Positions 50,510 through 59,162 of a DNA stretch of 64,000 nt are shown piece by piece; within the stretch, counting starts at the first letter, position 1; each line of letters starts with the position of its first letter. The stretch is taken from contig NZ_BQYM01000003.1 of NCBI RefSeq assembly GCF_026008515.1, positions 1-64,000 of the forward strand, read 5' to 3'. Made by a program: the position numbers and the translations under genes. The DNA comes from Hoyosella levis. GTDB lineage: Bacteria > Actinomycetota > Actinomycetes > Mycobacteriales > Mycobacteriaceae. The notes below the pieces were generated by a model. That model ran no database searches. It had not been told where the DNA came from and was given only the letters and a program-made list of their open reading frames with translations.

Positions 50510-51470
50510 TACCACCAGCGACCCGTTCGCCGGGGTGGAGCGCGTGCCCGGGAGCGGCAAGCCCGACGCGATCATCACCGCGGACCACGTCACCCGCTCC
50601 TTCGGCGGCGTGCAAGCGGTCAACGTCGACCACCTCGAGATCCAGCGCGGCACCATCACTGGACTGATCGGACCGAACGGAGCGGGCAAGACCACCCTGT
50701 TCAACCTGCTCACTGGCTTCGATCGCGCCAACAGCGGCACCTGGACCCTCGACGGCAAGCCCATCTCGTCGAAGCCTGCCTACCGGGTGGCGCGCAGCGG
50801 CATGGTGCGCACCTTCCAGCTCACCAAGGCCCTATCCCGCCTCACCGTGCTCGACAATGTTCGGCTCGGCGCGACCGGCCAGAGCGGCGAGAGCATGATC
50901 GGCGCCCTGATGCCCTGGTCCTGGCGCGCGCAGGAGGCCGAGATCACCGAGCGCGCCCACGCGATGCTCGCTCGGTTCAAGCTCGACGCGAAGGCCAGCG
51001 ACATGGCCGGCTCGCTCTCCGGTGGTCAGCGCAAGCTCCTCGAGATGGCACGAGCGCTGATGACCGATCCGAAGGTCGTGATGCTTGACGAGCCCATGGC
51101 AGGGGTGAACCCCGCGCTGACACAGAGCCTCCTCGGTCACATCAAGTCCCTGCGTGACGACGGCACCACCGTGGTGTTCGTCGAGCACGACATGGACGTC
51201 ATCCGCGACGTCTCGGACTGGGTCGTCGTCATGGCACAGGGCGAGATCATCGCCGAGGGACCGCCGAGCGAGCTCTCGAGCAACCCCGCGGTCGTTGACG
51301 CCTACCTCGGCAGCCATCACGACAAGCCGCTCGAGTTCGATGACCAGGGCAATCCCGTCGGCGAGACGGCCCGCATGGTCGAGGAAATGGAAGCGCAGCT
51401 CGCCCAACGGGTCCAGAGAGGCCAGAGCATCTCCGCTGCCCGGGAATCCGAAGAGGAGGCCACACGATGA
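50502..51470 (+). CDS. livG: Branched-chain amino-acid ABC ATP-binding protein (LivG-type)
   Basis: 322-residue ATPase: Walker A GPNGAGKTT at 57-65, signature LSGGQRKLLEMARAL, Walker B VVMLDEPMAGV, switch His in VFVEHDMDVI. The LivG C-terminal extension (EGPPSELSSNPAVVDAYLGS) is followed by about 50 additional charged residues ending RESEEEATR. It overlaps livM and livF. Confidence 0.95.
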   Translation: MPDTTSDPFAGVERVPGSGKPDAIITADHVTRSFGGVQAVNVDHLEIQRGTITGLIGPNGAGKTTLFNLLTGFDRANSGTWTLDGKPISSKPAYRVARSGMVRTFQLTKALSRLTVLDNVRLGATGQSGESMIGALMPWSWRAQEAEITERAHAMLARFKLDAKASDMAGSLSGGQRKLLEMARALMTDPKVVMLDEPMAGVNPALTQSLLGHIKSLRDDGTTVVFVEHDMDVIRDVSDWVVVMAQGEIIAEGPPSELSSNPAVVDAYLGSHHDKPLEFDDQGNPVGETARMVEEMEAQLAQRVQRGQSISAARESEEEATR

Positions 51471-52288
51471 GCACCGGTGCCGGAGAGCAATCCACGGAGC
51501 TGTCCCCCGCCCAGCTCGCGGCAACACCCGCCGAGCACGCCCGCCTCGCCGATGGCGCGTTGCTGCGCGCCGACGACCTCACCGCCGGCTACCTGCCCGG
51601 GGTCAACATCCTCGAAAGCTGCAACTTCTACCTGCGCGAGGGCGAGATCGTCGGCATCATCGGTCCCAACGGTGCCGGCAAGTCCACGCTGCTCAAGTCC
51701 CTGTTCGGGCTGATCCCCGTCCGTGGAGGCACAGTCACCCTGCGCGGCGCCAGCATCACTGCGGCGCAGGCCCACACGCTCGTCACCCTCGGCGTCGGCT
51801 ATGTGCCCCAGACCAACAACGTCTTCCCCAGCCTGACCATCGAGGAAAACCTCCAGATGGGCATCTATTTGCGGCCGCGCCTGTTCAGCGAACGCTTCGA
51901 CACCGTCTCCGAGCTGTTCCCGATGCTGAGGCAGCGCAAGAGCACCAAGGCCGGTGCGCTCTCGGGCGGCGAGCGTCAGATGGTCGCCATGGGACGGGCA
52001 CTGATGATGGATCCCAGCGTCCTGCTGCTCGACGAGCCGTCGGCCGGGCTGTCCCCGATGTTCCAGGACGAGGTGTTCGTGCGCTGCAAGAAGATCAACG
52101 CCTCCGGGGTGTCGATCATCATGGTGGAGCAGAATGCCCGACGCTGCCTGCAGATCTGCGACCGCGGCTACGTCCTCGACCAAGGACGCAACGCCTACAC
52201 CGATACGGGGCCGAACCTGCTGCATGATCCGAAGGTGATCGAGCTGTACCTCGGCACGCTCGCGGGCAGCAACGAGGCGCGCGGCTAG
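51467..52288 (+). CDS. livF: Branched-chain amino-acid ABC ATP-binding protein (LivF-type)
   Basis: 273-residue ATPase: Walker A GPNGAGKST, signature LSGGERQMVAMGRAL, Walker B VLLLDEPSAGLS, switch region MVEQNARRCL. About 30 extra N-terminal residues precede the ATPase core. It starts with an ATGA overlap on livG and is the last gene of the operon; repeat copy B and a hairpin follow. Confidence 0.95.
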   Translation: MSTGAGEQSTELSPAQLAATPAEHARLADGALLRADDLTAGYLPGVNILESCNFYLREGEIVGIIGPNGAGKSTLLKSLFGLIPVRGGTVTLRGASITAAQAHTLVTLGVGYVPQTNNVFPSLTIEENLQMGIYLRPRLFSERFDTVSELFPMLRQRKSTKAGALSGGERQMVAMGRALMMDPSVLLLDEPSAGLSPMFQDEVFVRCKKINASGVSIIMVEQNARRCLQICDRGYVLDQGRNAYTDTGPNLLHDPKVIELYLGTLAGSNEARG

Positions 52289-52329
52289 TAATTCCGCCGC
52301 ACGGCGATACTGCCGCCTAGGACCACCAC

Positions 52330-52402
52330 CGCAAACGCGATAGAAGCTGCCGAGATCCCAGGTCAGTTTCTATCGCGTTTGACGGTTTCCGGTGCTTTTG
52401 CC
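52330..52402 (+). repeat. Intergenic palindromic repeat, copy B
   Basis: Arms CAAACGCGATAGAA (52332-52345) and its complement (52368-52381) around a 22-base loop, with the same right flank as copy A (CGGTTTCCGGTGCTTTTGCC). It lies between the convergent livF and binding-protein genes. Copy A, at 29110-29183, is in the opposite orientation. Confidence 0.85.
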
Positions 52403-52434
52403 AAAGCTGAGGCACCCACGTGCCGAGAAACAGA

Positions 52435-52469
52435 AGCGGGGTGGCACTCCATAGGAGCGCCACCCCGCT
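52435..52469. terminator. Bidirectional hairpin between livF and the binding-protein gene
   Basis: AGCGGGGTGGC (52435-52445), 13-base loop, GCCACCCCGCT (52459-52469). It lies 16 bases past the minus-strand binding-protein stop and 147 bases past livF. Confidence 0.75.
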
Positions 52470-52485
52470 ATCGGGACCTGCTCGG

Positions 52486-53796
52486 TCAGTCGCCCACGAT
52501 GACGTAGTCCTCAACAGGGAGGAGCGCGTTCGCGGGACCAAACTCCAGCACGCCGTACGAACCGACGCCGGGCTCGCCCGCGGGGGCGAACTCGAGCTCA
52601 CCGGTGACGCCGTTGTAGTCGACGTCCTCGCCCGCGGCGATCAGGTCGCGGCATTCGGCGAACGAGGCGCACGCCTCGCCGCCGCTGGTGATGTCGTTGA
52701 CCTCGGACGCGATGTCAGTGCCATTGGTGGATCCGGCGGCCTCGGCGGCGAGAGCCGAGATGATCACCGCGTCATAGGCCTCGGCGGAGTACTGCAGATC
52801 GGACAGGCTGAGCCCGGAAGCCTCGCCCGCTGCACGAACACGCTCCTCGAAGTCACTGCTCATCGGCGACTGCGGGGCAGTTCCGCGCATGCCCTCGAGG
52901 ATGCCCGCGTCCATGCCCTCGCCGAGCGCGTTGCCCATGTTGCCATCGGTGCCGTAGACGTTCTTGTCCTGTGGCCCGATGCCGATCTCGGACATGCGGG
53001 TGATGATGCGCTTGCTCTCGTCGAAGCCAATGACCGCGATGCCGTCGGGGTCGAACTGGGCGATCTCATCGAGCTCGGCGTTGAACGACTGCGCGTTCGG
53101 GTCGTAGATGATGACCTGGATCTGATCCTCGGAGATGCCTGCTTCCTGGAGGAAGCGCTCGGTGTTGCGGCCGAGCCCGGCGCCGTAGGGATCGTTGCGG
53201 GCAAGCACGGACACGCGCTGCACGCCATCGTTGGCCATCAGCTGCACCAGCGCCTGGGCCTGCAGCACATCGGTGGGAGCAGTCCGGAAGTACAGGCCCT
53301 TGTCGGGGTAGCACACGAACTGGTCGGAGGTGTTCGCGGGAGAGAACATCACGACGCCCGCATCGACGACCTTGTCGATCACGTTGAGGGACACCCCGGA
53401 GGATGCCGCGCCAATGATCACCTGCACGCCGTCGGCGAGGAGCCGGTCGACGGTCTGGTTGGCAATGTTGGTGGTGGTGTCGCCCGAGTCGCCCTGGTTG
53501 ATGGTGACCGGGTTTCCGAGCACCCCACCGGCGTCGTTGATCTCCTGCACGGCAAGCTCGGAGCCCGCGATCTCCGGGGGCCCGAGGAAAGCGAGGTCTC
53601 CGGTCTGCGGCAGCAGGCCACCGAACTTCAGCGGCTCGGTAGACGGGTTGCCCGTCGCCTCGGCCTGGGGCGGGTCGCAGTCGGTATCAGCGAGCTGCAC
53701 CTCGTCGGCCGAGTCGTCGGAGCCGCCGCACGCGGTGAGCAGCAGCGAGGTGGCACCCGCGATGGCTGCGAGGCGGATCCAGTGTGGTTGCGCCAT
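52486..53796 (-). CDS. livK: Branched-chain amino-acid ABC substrate-binding lipoprotein
   Basis: 436-residue periplasmic-type binding protein of the Leu/Ile/Val family. It has a signal peptide with lipobox LLTAC, so Cys23 should be lipidated, then FGGLLPQTGDLAFLGPPEI, VIIGAASSGVSLNVIDKV and MFSPANTSDQF. It points toward livHMGF (convergent), so it has its own promoter and can be expressed in excess of the permease. TATGTT near 53876 on the minus strand is a possible -10. GAGGAG precedes the ATG. Confidence 0.93.
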   Translation of the reverse strand: MAQPHWIRLAAIAGATSLLLTACGGSDDSADEVQLADTDCDPPQAEATGNPSTEPLKFGGLLPQTGDLAFLGPPEIAGSELAVQEINDAGGVLGNPVTINQGDSGDTTTNIANQTVDRLLADGVQVIIGAASSGVSLNVIDKVVDAGVVMFSPANTSDQFVCYPDKGLYFRTAPTDVLQAQALVQLMANDGVQRVSVLARNDPYGAGLGRNTERFLQEAGISEDQIQVIIYDPNAQSFNAELDEIAQFDPDGIAVIGFDESKRIITRMSEIGIGPQDKNVYGTDGNMGNALGEGMDAGILEGMRGTAPQSPMSSDFEERVRAAGEASGLSLSDLQYSAEAYDAVIISALAAEAAGSTNGTDIASEVNDITSGGEACASFAECRDLIAAGEDVDYNGVTGELEFAPAGEPGVGSYGVLEFGPANALLPVEDYVIVGD

Positions 53797-53936
53797 AGGG
53801 AAGTCTCCTCAAGGGTCGGGCCCGAGTTCCTGCGCTCGCACTCGCGCGAGCCAACCCCGGGCGTCCTTGTGAGGAACATAGCGGCAATTGCGACCAATCG
53901 CTCAGCCGACTCGCCGCATGTCACCGTCCCGCAATA

Positions 53937-53957
53937 GTGGAAACGAAGAGTTTCCAC
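53937..53957 (-). terminator. GTGGAAAC hairpin downstream of the ANTAR regulator (family copy 3)
   Basis: GTGGAAAC (53937-53944), five-base loop, GTTTCCAC (53950-53957), 15 bases past the stop of the minus-strand regulator. The arms are the same octamer as in the longer palindromes at 21942-21982 and 55904-55944. Confidence 0.7.
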
Positions 53958-53971
53958 AATAATCCAGCATT

Positions 53972-54706
53972 CTACTTTCCAGATTTGGGCTTCATGGAAA
54001 GCGTATCGTTCACGACCTGCGCGACAACCTTCATCGTCGTGCGGCGATCCATCGCGGCCCGCTGGATCCACCGGAACGCCTCCGGCTCGGTCATGCCATG
54101 CGCCTTCATCAGCGCGCCCTTCGCCCGATCGATGAGCTTGCGCGTCTCCAGCCGATCAGTGAGCTCACCGACCTCCCGCTCCAGCGCCTTCAGCTCCGCG
54201 AACCGGCTCGTGGCCAGCTCGATCGCCGGGACCAGGTCCCCCTGCGAGAAAGGCTTCACCAAGTAGGCCATCGCGCCAGCATCCCGTGCCCGCTCCACGA
54301 GCTCGCGCTGGCTGAATGCCGTCAGGATCACGACTGGAGAGATCCGCTTTGCCGCGATCTCCGATGCCGCATCGATGCCATCGCGCACGGGCATCTTCAC
54401 GTCCATGATCACCAGGTCCGGGGTGAGTTCCTCCGCGAGCTCCACCGCGCGCTGCCCGTCACCGGCCTCGCCAACGACGTCGTAGCCCTCCTCGCGGAGC
54501 ATCTCGGTCAGATCGAGCCGGATCAAGGTCTCGTCCTCGGCCACCAGCACGCGCCGGACCGGCCACGCCGACCGGGCATCGTCCTCCCCCGTCGCGTCCT
54601 TCGCCTCCGACGCGATCGCACCCTCGACGTCCGATGCCCCGGCGCCCCCTGGCGCGCCAGTGACGCCGGACTGATCCTGCACCGCCTCGGAGTCCTTCAT
54701 CGACAC
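53972..54706 (-). CDS. pdtaR: ANTAR-domain response regulator (PdtaR-type)
   Basis: 244-residue response regulator. Receiver domain at about 51-165 with acidic pair Glu58/Asp59, phospho-acceptor Asp102 (in VIMDVKMP) and Lys151 (VKPFS); C-terminal ANTAR RNA-binding domain at about 180-235 (LIDRAKGALMKAHGMTEPEAFRWIQRAAM). ANTAR proteins antiterminate transcription by binding paired RNA hairpins; the mycobacterial orthologue Rv1626 is phosphorylated by PdtaS. It has a 48-residue disordered N-terminal extension. GTG start with AGGGG five bases upstream. No cognate kinase gene in the window. Confidence 0.93.
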   Translation of the reverse strand: MSMKDSEAVQDQSGVTGAPGGAGASDVEGAIASEAKDATGEDDARSAWPVRRVLVAEDETLIRLDLTEMLREEGYDVVGEAGDGQRAVELAEELTPDLVIMDVKMPVRDGIDAASEIAAKRISPVVILTAFSQRELVERARDAGAMAYLVKPFSQGDLVPAIELATSRFAELKALEREVGELTDRLETRKLIDRAKGALMKAHGMTEPEAFRWIQRAAMDRRTTMKVVAQVVNDTLSMKPKSGK

Positions 54707-54926
54707 CCGTTCCCCTCACCTGCGGCCGAAGCGATTATCGACCGCGTTGTTTTGTATTCGCTCCGCAGCAAGAGCCTACCGCCGCCAGCGGGTCGCGCGC
54801 GATCACCAGCACGCTTCACCACGCCAGATCCAAGGATGTGCGTCCAGCAACCACGTTCGGGTAACATCCACTGTTGTCCGCGCACCGCTCGGCAGCGCCC
54901 GCAGGCGCCACCGATGCACGCGGCCC

Positions 54927-55000
54927 GCCCTCGTAGCCCAATTGGCAGAGGCAACGGATTCAAAACCCGTACAGTGTGAGTTCGAGTCTCACCGAGGGCA
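54927..55000 (+). tRNA. tRNA-Leu(CAA), with short variable loop
   Basis: Cloverleaf built by hand: acceptor GCCCTCG/CGAGGGC (7 of 7 pairs), a Leu-type three-pair D stem GCC/GGC with loop CAATTGGCAGA, anticodon arm ACGGA-TTCAAAA-CCCGT with anticodon CAA, T arm GTGAG-TTCGAGT-CTCAC, discriminator A, no encoded CCA. Two features are odd. The variable region is only ACAGT, whereas bacterial tRNA-Leu normally has a long arm. The last anticodon-stem pair is an A-C mismatch. It lies alone between two minus-strand genes. Confidence 0.88.
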
Positions 55001-55068
55001 CTTCATGCCGGGCCTGCCTTGGAATATCCCGCGCGACGCCTATCCCGCGCGACCCGGTCCTCTTGCCA

Positions 55069-55827
55069 CTATTCCCGCCGCGGGCCCCGCTCCTGCTCCG
55101 ACAGCAACGCCGCGAGAGCCGCGACCCGCTCCTCGAGCTTGCTGATGTGCTCGTCCAGAGCCGTCACCTGCGCACGCGTCGCGGCTTGCTGGGTCTCATC
55201 GTTCTCGGATACCCGGTTGACGATCACCGAAGCGATGGTGCCCGTGATGACACCGATGATGCTGATCCCGCCGAACATCAGCAGCACCGCGATGAACCGG
55301 CCCACCGTGGTCACGAGCACGATGTCGCCGTAGCCCACGGTCGTGACCGTCACGATGGACCACCACACCGCATCGCCGAAGTTCGTGATCTGCGTGCCCG
55401 CGGCGTTGCGCTCGGCATCGAGCACGGCGAGCGACGCCATGTAGATCAGCAGCGTCGCTGAAGCAGCCGCATAGATCCCGACCCGGCCATGCAGCGTGCG
55501 GCCCACCGAAGCATGGAGCTTCTGCACCACGATGACCACGCGCAGCAGGCGCAGTGGCCGCAGCATCGGCAGCGCCACGATGGCCAGTTCCAGCGGATGG
55601 GTGACGAACCATCGCAGCTTGCGCTCCGCCGCGACGAGGCGCACGAGGTAGTCGATCGCGAAGATGACCCAGACGCCCACCATGATCAGCTCGGTGGCCG
55701 CCCGCACCCCTGGTTCCGGCCGCAGCACCGAGACGCTGTAGGCGACGATGTACACGAAGGCGGCGCCCACCATCGGCCACTCAGCGGGCGGCAGCACTGA
55801 TCGAGGATCCGGAATGCGGCGGGCCAT
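55069..55827 (-). CDS. Voltage-gated-type potassium channel subunit
   Basis: 252-residue ion channel: several transmembrane helices, an S4-like arginine-bearing segment (MLRPLRLLRVVIVVQKL, about 88-104), a pore loop with selectivity filter TVGYGD at 163-168, an S6 helix rich in Ile/Val, and a C-terminal coiled coil (about 205-245, heptads in QVTALDEHISKLEERVAALA) likely driving tetramer assembly. No RCK nucleotide domain. The gene is isolated between the tRNA and the pyk terminator. Confidence 0.9.
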   Translation of the reverse strand: MARRIPDPRSVLPPAEWPMVGAAFVYIVAYSVSVLRPEPGVRAATELIMVGVWVIFAIDYLVRLVAAERKLRWFVTHPLELAIVALPMLRPLRLLRVVIVVQKLHASVGRTLHGRVGIYAAASATLLIYMASLAVLDAERNAAGTQITNFGDAVWWSIVTVTTVGYGDIVLVTTVGRFIAVLLMFGGISIIGVITGTIASVIVNRVSENDETQQAATRAQVTALDEHISKLEERVAALAALLSEQERGPRRE

Positions 55828-55903
55828 CCAGGAATGGTGCCACGGCCGGGCGGAGATGGCGAAAAAGCCTGGCGTTGCCGGACTGGGCCCATTGCCGGGC
55901 GCG

Positions 55904-55944
55904 AGTGGTAACTTTTCCCGCTCAGGGGAGGAAAAGTTTCCACT
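55904..55944. terminator. Palindrome downstream of pyk (GTGGAAAC family, copy 2)
   Basis: AGTGGTAACTTTTCC (55904-55918) pairs with GGAAAAGTTTCCACT (55930-55944), one mismatch in 15 and an 11-base loop. It is nearly the same sequence as 21942-21982. It lies 66 bases past the pyk stop and about 77 bases before the K+ channel start on the same strand. Confidence 0.75.
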
Positions 55945-56010
55945 AATGCGCGCGGCTGGCCCCGCCGAGAGCCCGCCCGGGCCAAGCGGTGCCAGGGGCC
56001 CGATGGCGGC

Positions 56011-57432
56011 CTAGTGGTCGTCCTCGCCGATGCGATGCACCTGGATGAGGTTGGTCGAGCCCACCGTTCCGGGCGGGGCGCCAGCGACGATCACGACACG
56101 GTCGCCGCGCTCATAGCCGCCGACCGATAGCAGCGCCTCATCGACCTGGCGGATCATCTCATCGGTGCTCTCCACGTACGGCACCGTGAACGTCTCGGTG
56201 CCCCACGTCAGCGACAACTGGTTGTGCACCGCGGGAACGGGAGTGAGGGCTACCAGCGGCAGCGAGGTGTGCAGCCGGGCGAGCCGCCGCACGGTGTCAC
56301 CGGACTGCGTGAACGCCACGAGCGCCTTCGCCTCGAGCCGCTCGCCGATGTCGCGTGCCGCGTAGGAGATCACGCCCCGCTTGGTGCGTGGCACATGCGT
56401 CAGCGGTGGCACGACGGTGGATTCTGCCTCGACGGCGGTGATGATCCGCGCCATCGTGCGGACCGCCTCGAGCGCGTACTGGCCCACCGAGGTCTCGCCG
56501 GACAGCATCACGGCATCCGCTCCGTCGAGCACGGCATTGGCCACATCGGATGCCTCCGCCCGGGTGGGGCGAGCGTTGGTGATCATCGACTCGAGCATCT
56601 GCGTCGCGACGATCACGGGCTTGGCGTTCTCGCGCGCGACCTGGATCACGCGCTTCTGCACGACCGGCACCTGCTCGAGCGGCATCTCGACGCCGAGGTC
56701 GCCACGGGCGACCATGATGGCATCGAACGCCAGGACGATAGCCTCGAGGTTGGCGATCGCTTCGGGCTTCTCGAGCTTCGCGATGACCGGGACGCGGCGG
56801 CCCACCCGGTCCATGACGTCGTGGACGAGCTCGATGTCCGACGGCGACCGCACGAACGACAGCGCGATCAGGTCCACCCCGAGGTTCAGCGCGAACTCGA
56901 GGTCCTCGACGTCCTTCTCCGACATCGCGGGCACCGAGACGTTCATGCCGGGCAGCGAGATGCCCTTGTTGTTGCTGACGGGCCCGCCCTCGACGACACG
57001 GCACACTACGTCCGGCCCCTCGACGGCGGTGACCACGAGGCCGACCTTGCCGTCATCGATGAGCAGCCGGTCCCCGGCGCGCGCATCCTCGGCGAGGCCC
57101 TTGTAGGTGGTCGATACTCGATCGTGGGTGCCGGGGCAGTCCTCGACGCTGATGCGGACTTCCTCGCCGCTCGCCCAGTGGGTGGCGCCGCCGTCCTCGA
57201 AGCGTCCGAGCCGGATCTTGGGCCCCTGGAGGTCGGCAAGGATTCCCACGTTGCGGCCAGCTGCCTCGGCGGCAGCGCGGACATGCTTGTAGTTCTGCTC
57301 ATGGGTGGCGTGGTCGCCATGGCTCATGTTGAGGCGCGCGACGTTCATGCCGCTGTCGATGAGCTGCTTCACCTTCTCCTCGGTGCCAGTGGCGGGCCCC
57401 AGGGTGCACACGATCTTCGCTCGACGTTTCAC
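56011..57432 (-). CDS. pyk: Pyruvate kinase
   Basis: Converts phosphoenolpyruvate and ADP to pyruvate and ATP in glycolysis. The 473-residue protein has RRAKIVCTLGPATG, MSHGDH, ADLQGPKIRLG, the active-site signature VIAKLEKPEAI, MVARGDLGVEMPLE, and the C-terminal allosteric domain AFTQSGDTVRRLA. The GTG at 57432 matches the mycobacterial start and lies 7 bases after a -10. Three other potential starts just upstream (57444, 57441, 57438) fall within or beside that -10. Confidence 0.96.
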   Translation of the reverse strand: MKRRAKIVCTLGPATGTEEKVKQLIDSGMNVARLNMSHGDHATHEQNYKHVRAAAEAAGRNVGILADLQGPKIRLGRFEDGGATHWASGEEVRISVEDCPGTHDRVSTTYKGLAEDARAGDRLLIDDGKVGLVVTAVEGPDVVCRVVEGGPVSNNKGISLPGMNVSVPAMSEKDVEDLEFALNLGVDLIALSFVRSPSDIELVHDVMDRVGRRVPVIAKLEKPEAIANLEAIVLAFDAIMVARGDLGVEMPLEQVPVVQKRVIQVARENAKPVIVATQMLESMITNARPTRAEASDVANAVLDGADAVMLSGETSVGQYALEAVRTMARIITAVEAESTVVPPLTHVPRTKRGVISYAARDIGERLEAKALVAFTQSGDTVRRLARLHTSLPLVALTPVPAVHNQLSLTWGTETFTVPYVESTDEMIRQVDEALLSVGGYERGDRVVIVAGAPPGTVGSTNLIQVHRIGEDDH

Positions 57433-57439
57433 AGACACC

Positions 57440-57468
57440 AACATAGTCGCCCGGATTGGGAGTGTCTG
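57440..57468 (-). promoter_or_regulatory. pyk promoter (leaderless transcript)
   Basis: On the minus strand CAGACA (57468-57463), a 17-base spacer and TATGTT (57445-57440), followed by 7 bases and the GTG at 57432. There is no Shine-Dalgarno at a usable distance. Confidence 0.6.
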
Positions 57469-57529
57469 CATCGCACGGAATGAACGGGCAAGGAATTCTC
57501 GGTCCCCGCTGCTCACGGACCAGCGCTAG

Positions 57530-58024
57530 CTAGCCCGGCACGAGCGGGAAGCCGGGAATGTTGCGGACGATCCCCCAGATGATCGCGAGCACCGTGATCA
57601 CGATGATGGCCCGCCATGGCATTCCCGGCGCGCGGCCGCGCGAGCGCTGCCAGGCGAGCCATCCGCCGTAGCCGAGGAGCATCGGGACGAGACCAAGGAG
57701 GAACGCGTTATCATGCGCTGCGGCGACGAGATCGCCGCGGAGCAGGTCGTGGCCCATGCGCAGCGCGCCGCACCCGGGGCAGTCCAGGCCCGTCAGCAGC
57801 TTGGTCGGGCAGATCGGGTATACCGAGGAACTGTCGTGCGGGCTGAATGCCCAGAGGTACAGGCATCCCCCGCCGAGGAGCGCGGCGAGCGCGACCGCAT
57901 GAACCCGGTTGCGCGGGCCTGCCCCATGGCTGCAGCCCGGGGGCCGCGGCCCAGGCCGAACCGGACCAGAGTGCTGAACCGGCCCAGTGCGGGGATCCGG
58001 CCCCGTCCCGGACTGCCGTGCCAT
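57530..58024 (-). CDS. DUF2752 membrane protein
   Basis: 164-residue protein with three hydrophobic segments (about 42-62, 105-123, 137-155) and the DUF2752 signature YPICPTKLLTGLDCPGCGALR. Its two Cys-rich motifs may bind metal; function is unknown. The first 40 residues are Pro/Gly-rich and disordered. It follows lgt by 29 bases, the same neighbourhood as Rv1616 in M. tuberculosis from memory. Confidence 0.88.
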   Translation of the reverse strand: MARQSGTGPDPRTGPVQHSGPVRPGPRPPGCSHGAGPRNRVHAVALAALLGGGCLYLWAFSPHDSSSVYPICPTKLLTGLDCPGCGALRMGHDLLRGDLVAAAHDNAFLLGLVPMLLGYGGWLAWQRSRGRAPGMPWRAIIVITVLAIIWGIVRNIPGFPLVPG

Positions 58025-58053
58025 GGGGCAACCTCGCTATCGCTCGACCAGGA

Positions 58054-59091
58054 TCAGCGGGAGTCCCCCGCGCTATCGCCACTGCCAGGATCGCCGGAGC
58101 GCGTCTCGCCGTCCTCGTGCGCGCCCTCGTTGCTTGCTGGGGCCTCGCCCGCGTTGACCGGTGCGGCGTGCTCCTCGGGAGAGCCATCCGCTGCGCCCGC
58201 GTGCGCGCCACCGGGGAGGAGAGCCTCGGGATCCTCCCGGCCCTTGCGAGCGAGCAGCACGTAGATGATCGCGCCGGTGAACACGATGGCGGAGGTGTAT
58301 GAGTTGATCCGGATGCCGAAGAACTCGTTGGCCGGGTCGGCCCGCATCAGTTCCACCCAGAACCTGCCGAAGCTGTAGCCCGCGACGTAGAGCGCGAACA
58401 ACCGGCCGTGCCCGATGCGGAACTTGCGATCGATCAGCACGAGCACCACGACGAAGAAGACATTCCAGAGCAACTCGTAGAGGAACGTCGGATGCACCAC
58501 GTCCACGAGCTGGCCGGTGGAGACGCCGTTGAGGTTGTCGATGCGGCCTTCCGCGTCGAGCCGGGTGTAGATCTCCAGGCCCCACGGCAAGTCAGTGCTG
58601 CGGCCGTAGAGCTCCTGGTTGAAGTAGTTGCCGAGGCGACCGATGCCCTGCGCGAGGAGGATGCCCGGCGCGACGGCATCACCGAATGCCGGAAGTGGCA
58701 CCTTCTTGACCCGGCAGCCGATCCACGCGCCGAGGGCACCGAACGCGACAGCGCCCCAGATGCCGAGGCCGCCCTGCCATACCTTCAGCGCATCGATCGC
58801 GCTGGCGCCCTCGCCGAAGTACTTCTGCCAGTCCGTGAGCACGTGGTACGCCCGGCCGCCGACAAATCCGAACGGGATGGCCCACAGCGCGATGTCGAGC
58901 ACGGTGCCGGGCTCCCCGCCGCGCGCCTGCCAGCGCCGATCGCCCCAGGTGATCGCGACGATGATGCCGACGATGATGAACAGCGCATAGGCGCGGAGCG
59001 CGAACGGACCGATGTACCACACGCCCTGCGGCGGGCTCGGGATGTACGCGAGCAGATCAACCGTCGTAGCGGCTGGAGAGCCCTGGTTCAC
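58054..59091 (-). CDS. lgt: Prolipoprotein diacylglyceryl transferase
   Basis: Membrane enzyme that attaches diacylglycerol to the lipobox cysteine of prolipoproteins, such as the binding protein at 52486. The 345-residue protein has seven predicted membrane spans and the signature GIGRLGNYFNQELYG (149-163) with the essential Arg152. A hydrophilic tail of about 60 residues (from about 285, ending DPGSGDSAGDSR) is typical of actinobacterial Lgt. GTG start with AGGGG six bases upstream. It follows trpA. Confidence 0.95.
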   Translation of the reverse strand: MNQGSPAATTVDLLAYIPSPPQGVWYIGPFALRAYALFIIVGIIVAITWGDRRWQARGGEPGTVLDIALWAIPFGFVGGRAYHVLTDWQKYFGEGASAIDALKVWQGGLGIWGAVAFGALGAWIGCRVKKVPLPAFGDAVAPGILLAQGIGRLGNYFNQELYGRSTDLPWGLEIYTRLDAEGRIDNLNGVSTGQLVDVVHPTFLYELLWNVFFVVVLVLIDRKFRIGHGRLFALYVAGYSFGRFWVELMRADPANEFFGIRINSYTSAIVFTGAIIYVLLARKGREDPEALLPGGAHAGAADGSPEEHAAPVNAGEAPASNEGAHEDGETRSGDPGSGDSAGDSR

Positions 59092-59124
59092 AGCTTTCCC
59101 CTCGATTGGCTAGGCATGGGACGC

Positions 59125-59149
59125 CGCGGGGAGCACATGTCTCCCCGCG
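59125..59149 (-). terminator. Hairpin between trpA and lgt
   Basis: CGCGGGGAG (59125-59133), loop CACATGT, CTCCCCGCG (59141-59149). It lies just past the trpA stop and 34 bases before lgt on the same strand, so it could end or attenuate trp transcription ahead of lgt. Confidence 0.65.
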
Positions 59150-59162
59150 CAGGTGGACCACT

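Noticed and set aside
54927-55000. Reading the tRNA anticodon as TCA (opal suppressor or selenocysteine)
   Set aside because: Shifting the loop by one breaks the anticodon stem; CAA with T33 in place fits much better.
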